Shown: positions 58,452 to 64,000 of the stretch, piece by piece
Position numbering within the stretch: the first letter of the stretch is position 1
Layout of the letters: the number at the start of each line of letters is the position of its first letter
Assembly: GCA_037176845.1 (NCBI GenBank)
Contig: JAYKXP010000010.1
Coordinates: 496,001 to 560,000 of the forward strand
From: Paramarasmius palmivorus
Lineage: Eukaryota; Basidiomycota; Agaricomycetes; Agaricales; Marasmiaceae
DNA: 64,000 nucleotides
Direction of reading: 5' to 3'
The notes under the pieces: generated by a model
Seen by the model: only the letters and a program-made list of their open reading frames with translations
Database searches by the model: none
What the model was told of the DNA's origin: nothing
Program-made: the position numbers and the translations under genes

Positions 58452-59645
58452 ATGCCCAAGCTATACCTTAAGGAGCTCATTTTCGGAGGGCAAACCTTTT
58501 GTTGCTGTCTACCTGTACGATTCGGAGTGATATGCATGTCATTCTTGGGCATACTTTTCGGAGGCATACTCTCAATTGTTCTGTGGTTCGAAGTTGCTCG
58601 TGAGTTTTCTGCCATCTCATTAAAGACAGCGTATTCTCAATTATTTTCTCAATAGACATGCCTTACATGGAGACAGGCGAAAAGGCAGCATTTGTGATAG
58701 GTGGCCTAGTAGAAACGGTTCTACTCGTCGCCTCGATGCTAGGGTACGTCCTGTGGTTGAGGTTCAATGCCGACCAGGAAGTCTGACCATTCGTACAGTT
58801 TCATCGGTGCAATCGTTCGTAAACAATCTTTTGTTCAAATTTACGCCCATATTATCTATGTTCACTTTGTGATCAACGTCGCCGTCGCTGGGTACCTGCT
58901 CTACGTTATCACCCACTTTTCTTCGACTGCAGTCGAAAAAGCCTGCCAAGGTACCGTTGTCGACGCCGGTGCACAAGATCAATGCGCTGGTTTCTTCAAA
59001 ACAGCTCGTGGCATTTTCGTTGGAGTCGCTGCCATTGTGCTCATTACGGAATTATGTCGGTAACGTTCAAGCTCGTTTAACCTTTTCCCATACTCATATC
59101 CCCATACAGATGGTGCTCTCATAGTAGCTCGCTATGTTCGTCAAATCAAGGGCGAAAAGAAGACAGCTCGACAATCGCGCTTGTCAGTTATGAAGGAGAA
59201 TGATATTCGTATGCGGAATCGAAACTCCAGTCGTTCGTCAGGCCTACCGCCCGTAGACTTTTCGCAAGACTTTGACCCTTACGGCGAAGTGGGTAACCAT
59301 CAGGGTGTCCCTGCAAGCCGGGGTACCTTTGGAGGCGGTACTACGGGAGACTCACATCGATACGAAAGTGTCCCTGATGCGGAAGATGGTTACGGTGGCG
59401 GCTCATGGTCACACCGACAAATTTCGGAAGAGGAGAAAGCTCGCATGAAACGACTAGACGAAGAACGTAACGACGATGACGACGATAATGACACACAACT
59501 CCAGAATCCCTTCGAGGTTGCTGGAAGAGATAACAAAGCAGCAGCGCGCTCGCCACCGTTGGTCCAGGGAAGTACTGACCCACTTCCCAAGTACACGCTC
59601 TCGGATCCGGGGGTGGGTACTGGTCGAACGCCCAATCTTTCTTGA
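58452..59645 (+). CDS. four-helix membrane protein with acidic cytosolic tail, family unknown
   Basis: Exons 58452-58599, 58656-58743, 58799-59055 and 59110-59645 give 342 aa. There are four hydrophobic helices: FGVICMSFLGILFGGILSIV, AFVIGGLVETVLLVASML, the stretch around IIYVHFVINVAVAGYLLYVI, and FVGVAAIVLITELYGALIVA. A Cys-containing loop (EKACQGTVVDAGAQDQCAGF) lies between helices 3 and 4. After helix 4 comes a basic stop-transfer (RYVRQIKGEKK) and a tail of about 180 residues rich in Arg/Ser, then Gly and Asp (EERNDDDDDNDT), with a C-terminal PLPKYTLSDP. The layout is tetraspan-like, but no tetraspanin CCG motif is present. I cannot name the family or its function. Confidence 0.72.
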
Positions 59646-60276
59646 ATACGGTTTGACAACGGACATCTATAAAGAGTACTATTGAAGGACTTCTGTGTAG
59701 CATCCCGTCAGTAAATCACTTGTTTCACCATGTAATCATGTTCATTTGCCGCCTGCCGAGACACAACCGCGTCTTTGCATGATATCTGTCAAGTGTAGAC
59801 ATTGACAATGCGTGGGGTACAGTATGGGGCTCAAAGATGAAGCTTTCAGGTCGAGATGCTCTACTTGTGGGCACTCAAATCGTCAAAGTCCAAGTCCCTG
59901 CAACCTTCAAATGTGGCTCTTTCCAAGAATTCCGTTCGAATCTCGTGTCAAGAGAAGGCCATCAGTTTTTTGCCGTGGATCGATGATCTCTCGTGGCAAA
60001 AGGAAACCAAATTTAGACATATGGACCAATAGAAGTTAGGCGCCTTGGGACCCTGAGACCTGATTGAGATTACCGGCATTCATGATGCATGAGGCCTCGT
60101 GGAATTCGGTATGTTTCTTTTCCACGTTCTGCGATAAACCACCCCCTCTTTTCCTTTTGAACCTGTCGTAAGCCAACCTCTCGCTCTCTGTGAGAGGCAA
60201 GAGACAACGCGCGGGCTTGCTCAATGCAAGTGACGAGGCTTATTCGGGACCTCAACGCTGCTGCAGGTGTGTAACC
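59646..60276. other. intergenic region, no gene seen
   Basis: A 631 bp spacer. Open frames at 59812-60039 (+) and 60036-60255 (-) show no motif and no exon partners. The region should hold the 3' UTR of the four-helix gene and the promoter of the DUF6533 gene. Confidence 0.45.
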
Positions 60277-61437
60277 ATGGACTCACTTTACTTCATTCCG
60301 AGTGACACCTCAATTCATTCAGGCGCTGCTTTGGTGTTTCTTGTCTGGTAACGAATTGCCTCAACTCGCTTCCAACCATTCCTTGCTTAGTGACTTCCTC
60401 TTTCATGTACCCAGGGACATCTTGATAACTCTCGACGACGAGGTGGAGCACATATGGTCGTGCGTAGTAGGACTCTCTTACGTGTCTTTGCGCGTACTCG
60501 GACGGTATGTTGACCATTTCACCTTTCTCTTCTCAGAAAACCGTGGAATTCTTGGATCAAGTGGGCGTTCCTGTTCGCAAGATACTTTTCGCTGCTCACT
60601 CAAATGTATGTTGATCGATCGTTTCATTTTCACGGAAGTTAATTGTTGTCTAGCTGTAATAGGGGTATTGAGTGGGCGGTGATATCCGAAGCGCCTCTAC
60701 ACAATCCTTCAATAAGAGTATGGTTCGGAATGCAAGCATTTCTAACGTTTATGATAATGACCGGTGCGGAGATAGTCATGATGGCTCGAGGTGTGTCTCT
60801 ACTGTCGTTGCGTCATTCCCTCTCTCAACTGAATGTCCGGCCAAGTTTACGCACTATACAACAAAAACAAATGGGTTGCATATGGCTTTATCACCCTACT
60901 ACTCGTCGAATTGACGGCTACAGTCTGTGGTATTGCCGTCACATTCCCTAAAGCAGACACCTTTATATCAGACGACCTCGTGAAACATACTCCCAGATCT
61001 ATGGCCTACTTTGGGTATGCTCTTCTCCGCGTCCAAGTTATCGAACTCAAATTCCGCGCCTAGCATTGCAACCATCATCTCCCAGGTCATCATTCTCGCA
61101 TTATGCGTAACCCGGTACATTAGAGGAAGATGGGATGGTGCACGAATAGTACAGCTCATGCTTCGAGACGGTACAATTGCTTTTTGTGCACTTGTCGGTT
61201 CGTTCACAGTCGTGTTACCAGACAACGTGTTGACCATCAACTTCTAGTTGTGACCTCCTGTCTCATCGTCTGGGTCGTCCTCGATGAACCATACGCAGCA
61301 ACCAACTACGCGTAAGTGCCTCAACCACCCTTATCTCGGTCCGTATTCTAATTGGTTGAAAAGCTTTTTGATATCCTTTATTGCCTCATGCGTACGGTCT
61401 ATAGTTTCACTCCGGTGGAGAAAATAGACTAAACTGC
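60277..61437 (+). CDS. DUF6533-type seven-helix membrane protein
   Basis: Eight exons (60277-60347, 60391-60459, 60537-60605, 60654-60790, 60846-61014, 61074-61197, 61248-61311, 61364-61437) give 258 aa. The N-terminal DUF6533 signature is present: DILITLDDEVEHIWSKPW, followed by a WIKWAFLFARYFSLL helix. Then come FGMQAFLTFMIMTGAEIVMMARVYALYNKN, GFITLLLVELTATVCGIAV, ATIISQVIILALCVTRYI and TSCLIVWVVLD. Such proteins are greatly expanded in Agaricomycetes and have a GPCR-like layout. Ligand and function are unknown. The first intron is short (43 bp). Confidence 0.72.
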
Positions 61438-61471
61438 CGATCTCCAACAGGAATGCCGTCTTATTCTCAAT

Positions 61472-62032
61472 ATGTTGAGCCTTCCAACCCTAGAAACAGG
61501 CTGGACAACTTCGAATTCTGGCCCCGAACTCACGACTGTATTGGCTACGCATGACCGTTACTGGGAAGCAACACAGTAAGCCCACCAATCTCATCTGCTT
61601 TCTCAGATCCTCGGGTGTGCTGATCATAGTTTGTTCCCAGGGAAAGACAGATGACAATCTTCTCGCAGACATGATACTTGATACCCTGGAATCTGGACGG
61701 AACCCCACGCATCACGTACTATTATGGACAATCCAATGGCGGAAAGGAACATTTTTGGACAATGTAACACTACAAGGAACTCGGGCTGCGCCAGGTTTTA
61801 GGGCGCTATACTGCTCGAAAACGATTCTATACCCTTGCTTGGGTATGGAGCTTGGGATGGGGAGGGGCATGTCGTGTGGTGGTGCCCATTAGGGGAGATT
61901 GGCACTTCTACTCAACCAGCAACACGAATGTGGTCATGGTACGGAGTATGCAGGAACCAAGACACGCCCTCTGCGGCTGGACTACCTCCCATCCGGTCGA
62001 AGACCTCCCTTCACCGTGATACCGCGGAATAA
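61472..62032 (+). pseudogene. broken or unresolved reading frame downstream of the DUF6533 gene
   Basis: Protein-like stretches appear in successive frames: LPTLETGWTTSNSGPELTTV from an ATG at 61472, then SQGKTDDNLLADMILDTLES and LLWTIQWRKGTFLDNVTLQG, then in another frame YGAWDGEGHVVWWCPLGEIG and RMWSWYGV. Joining the first two needs a 31 bp intron (61576-61606), shorter than any other intron here. Joining the second and third has no intron-sized gap at all. The region is therefore either a decaying gene, a gene with sequencing errors, or not a gene. I cannot name the family. Confidence 0.35.
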
Positions 62033-62926
62033 CTGCAAATTATCTTCCGGAACACTTGATGTATTTTTACGACGACACTGCGCCACGACAATTACTTATC
62101 ATCGGTATTACATAGGTCATTATTCATAATTTGAAGAGGCATTCAAACTGTTACCTACCCGCATACTTATGGGACTACATAATGAAGGTTCCGCCGTTCT
62201 ACATATGTAACTGTCATATATCGGGATCACCCGAGAATCAGCCATGAAGACATTGAGTAGAATCCGAAACCGAGTTGTGTGAGCGCAGTAAGGCCTAGTA
62301 AGGCGCAGTAAGCCTGAAACCAGGTAACCAGGGTCGCGCTAAGTGCGCAAGCAGCGTTTTAAGGTTTCCGTTAAAGTCGTACAACGGCGACGACGCTTAC
62401 TGTATGCTTGGACTACCGCCGGGCTCGCCCATGAGGGCAGGGAAGCTAGATCTTGGGAAACTCACTTGTGGACAAATGTGAATTATGACGCTGAAAGGTC
62501 ATAAATTGCAAACGGGTCCAGTACTTACCTATGGTCCATGGAGATGGTTGCCTTTCCACGATTGAACCTTTCCATCAGAGATGGGACCAGAGCAGAAATA
62601 CATCTGAATCTGAATACTTAGGGTCCTGAGGATGGTGAAGAACTGTTTTGGCGGGCCAGATTTTGTATTATATGGTGTCAATGTATAACCATATCTTGTG
62701 TACTGCATCTAGATCTCAGAGGACACCAAATACGGGTTTTGGAATTTCAAGGACAATGGAATCGTTTTCGGAGGATAGGATGTCTTGAATTGTGATAATC
62801 ATAAACGTTGTAGCGTCAGTGCAGGGATCTGCCTGATTCGGGAAAATATGTACAATGTGTTTCTTTCTGTAAAGTAAGGAATCATACCACATGTGTGAAG
62901 TGCTGTTGAGCAACTCACTACAAGCC
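62033..62926. other. intergenic region with a short direct repeat
   Basis: About 0.9 kb without a supported gene. At 62287-62315 an 8-base unit (AGTAAGGC) occurs twice, and a third time with its last two bases altered (AGTAAGCC), spaced by two bases. Nothing else stands out. Confidence 0.45.
62287..62315. repeat. three spaced AGTAAGGC-like units
   Basis: Units start at 62287, 62297 and 62307, a 10 bp period that is one DNA helical turn. It may be a chance pattern or a binding-site array. No function is known. Confidence 0.5.
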
Positions 62927-63295
62927 CTAGAAGTCCGATACTCTTCCCTTGAAACTCCAATCTCCTTCATCACCCCATTTCCCGACCGGCTCTTGTTTCG
63001 GACCACCCTGTTCGCCAGTGACCGGGTTCACGTCACCTTCGAAAGCTGGCTTTAACGGTTTACGAGCATCAGGGTGAATTGACAACTCGGCTTCATAAGC
63101 CTGAGCTGTATCAGTGCCTGGAGGTGATTTGGCAAGTGGAGTTTGAGCAGCCTTTTGGAGCTCTTCGAATTCGAGTTGCTGTGCTCTCGGAAGAGGTGGG
63201 GGTGATGGGCGGCTCCAATTTGCAGGATATGACCTGGATGATATGCGAAAAGAGCTTTGTAACCTCCGGGGCCGAAGAGAAATTCTCGAGAACAT
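62927..63295 (-). CDS. SDH8: succinate dehydrogenase assembly factor 4 (DUF1674)
   Basis: A single-exon frame of 122 aa. The C-terminal DUF1674 signature is diagnostic: FEGDVNPVTGEQGGPKQEP, then KWGDEGDWSFKGRVSDF at the very end. SDHAF4/Sdh8 binds the flavinated SdhA subunit in the mitochondrial matrix before complex II assembly. The ATG at 63293-63295 is chosen because it yields an arginine-rich presequence (RISLRPRRLQSSFRISSRSY) fit for mitochondrial import. The open frame extends further upstream (to 63508), but that part looks non-coding. Divergent from the Zn2Cys6 gene. Confidence 0.9.
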   Translation of the reverse strand: MFSRISLRPRRLQSSFRISSRSYPANWSRPSPPPLPRAQQLEFEELQKAAQTPLAKSPPGTDTAQAYEAELSIHPDARKPLKPAFEGDVNPVTGEQGGPKQEPVGKWGDEGDWSFKGRVSDF

Positions 63296-63759
63296 GCCAG
63301 TTGAGGGAAAAGATGTACGCCTTTGTGTGTCCACCACGTGCAGCTTCTCGGATTCCGACTGCCGACGTTTTCGAGGATCCCGCGCCCGACGGATCCCCTT
63401 CTTGTCAGGTACCGTGACATCGTGAAAGTTTCCAAGTTTGCTACCTAAGTAGCTACCGACAATTTTACAAAGATCTCGAGCACAAGTCCATGGGCATATA
63501 TTTCCCAATTTTTCGTAAATTTAACACAATTAAAAATGAACGGTATTTGCCAGAAAAAGCCAAAGGGAAGAAGTTTCCGAATGCGATATGTCGATCAATC
63601 AAATTGCAAAGCCTTGCATGTGACAAGTGTTATTACTACTCTTTGCCATCCTTCCATCATCCCTGTTTAGCGTTTCTCATTACCGTCCGATCCTTTCTCG
63701 CCTCGAAGTTTGCCCTCGAAAAGGTCCTCATCTCGGCCGGAATTTCTCTCTATCTCCCT
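63296..63759. promoter_or_regulatory. divergent spacer, SDHAF4 / Zn2Cys6 factor
   Basis: A 464 bp region with promoters for both genes. The 5' UTR of the transcription factor gene is C/T-rich (about 63640-63759). Confidence 0.45.
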
Positions 63760-64000
63760 ATGCAAGCGAGCTCAAGCGCATACTACCCCGATTCCAACTC
63801 GTTGGCCGATCCATTTACCCGTAATGCCTCGTCTTCCTCAACGTCAGTGATGAAGGAGTATACTCCTGATCACTATAACAGAGGCTCCGCTCAGAAGAAG
63901 CGCAAGATTGATAGAGCTTGTGATGCATGCCGGAGAAGAAAAACTAAATGTGACGGCCCAAAGATGCCTGACAATGTCTGCTCGAATTGCATTCAAAGTC
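63760..64000 (+). CDS. Zn(2)Cys(6) transcription factor, 5' part (runs off the window)
   Basis: From the ATG at 63760, 80 codons are open to the right edge. After a Ser-rich start, the fungal binuclear zinc cluster begins: ACDACRRRKTKCDGPKMPDN, followed by VCSNC, preceded by a basic patch KKRKIDR. Five of the six cysteines are visible in CX2CX6CX(9-10)CX2C spacing and the sixth should lie just past the edge. These factors bind CGG-containing DNA. The target pathway cannot be told from this fragment. Confidence 0.9.
   Translation, partial: MQASSSAYYPDSNSLADPFTRNASSSSTSVMKEYTPDHYNRGSAQKKRKIDRACDACRRRKTKCDGPKMPDNVCSNCIQS

Noticed and set aside
59812..60255. Two opposite open frames in the spacer before the DUF6533 gene
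   Set aside because: No motifs and no splice partners. They partly overlap each other.
63296..63508. Upstream extension of the SDHAF4 frame
   Set aside because: The downstream ATG gives a proper mitochondrial presequence. The extension has cysteines and acidic residues unfit for import.
1..64000. Mobile elements, CRISPR arrays, tRNA or rRNA genes
   Set aside because: I found no transposase or reverse transcriptase motifs, long terminal or inverted repeats, regularly spaced repeats, or cloverleaf-type sequence. This was by eye; a RepeatMasker and tRNAscan run would settle it.

Overview
The window is nuclear DNA from a filamentous basidiomycete, most likely an Agaricomycete (mushroom-forming fungus). 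Coding regions are cut by many short introns (mostly 45-65 bp, GT-AG). Genes sit close together on both strands with no operon logic. The best family matches are typically fungal: a PHD protein of the Cti6 type, an Hda1 deacetylase with an Arb2-like domain, Csf1, Dsc4/DUF1746, a fungal GLTSCR1-domain protein, a DUF6533 membrane protein and a Zn2Cys6 factor. I see no rRNA, tRNA, CRISPR array, phage, plasmid or intact transposon. Gene names rest on reading translated exons by eye. Exon borders I worked out are given where the summed exon length is divisible by three.

Layout, left to right. 0.3-10 kb: threonine dehydratase (-), a PHD-finger chromatin protein (+) and the CORVET subunit VPS8 (+). 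9.8-11 kb: a small GPI-type secreted protein (-) with a decayed copy of its 3' exon next to it. 11.4-18.9 kb: the DNA-repair nuclease subunit ERCC1/Rad10 (+), tail to tail with phenylalanine ammonia-lyase (-), then a 1.6 kb spacer and a NIPA-type magnesium transporter (+). 19-25.5 kb: TFIIH subunit SSL1 (+), a paraoxonase-like membrane-anchored protein (-) and the Golgi tether COG2 (+). 27-33 kb: a ThrE/Prm10-like membrane protein (+) and an AMID/FSP1-type flavin oxidoreductase (+). 33.4-46 kb: CLC chloride transporter (-), ribosome biogenesis factor NSA2 (+), an unnamed fungal protein (+), Sm D3 (+), histone deacetylase HDA1 (+), GLTSCR1-domain protein (-) and a YIP1-family Golgi protein (+). 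46-56.9 kb: one giant gene (-) for the bridge-like lipid transfer protein CSF1. 57-64 kb: a Dsc4-like membrane protein (+), a twin-CX9C mitochondrial protein (-), a four-helix membrane protein (+), a DUF6533 seven-helix protein (+), a broken reading frame, SDH assembly factor 4 (-) and the start of a Zn2Cys6 transcription factor (+) running off the right edge.

The genes are mostly housekeeping and do not form one pathway. Loose themes are membrane traffic and lipid flow (VPS8, COG2, YIP1, CSF1, Dsc4), ion transport (NIPA, CLC), chromatin/transcription/repair (PHD protein, HDA1, GLTSCR1, SSL1, ERCC1) and mitochondrial assembly (twin-CX9C protein, SDHAF4). I did not find a convincing new multi-gene system. 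The more unusual items are a 6-base micro-exon in Sm D3, a start codon that forms a whole coding exon in NSA2, a GC-AG intron and a repeated SPxWDIELD tail in ERCC1, a half RING at the end of VPS8, a decayed exon duplicate with mostly synonymous changes, a cluster of GATA sites before the AMID-like gene, and an unnamed gene whose introns are open in a second frame.
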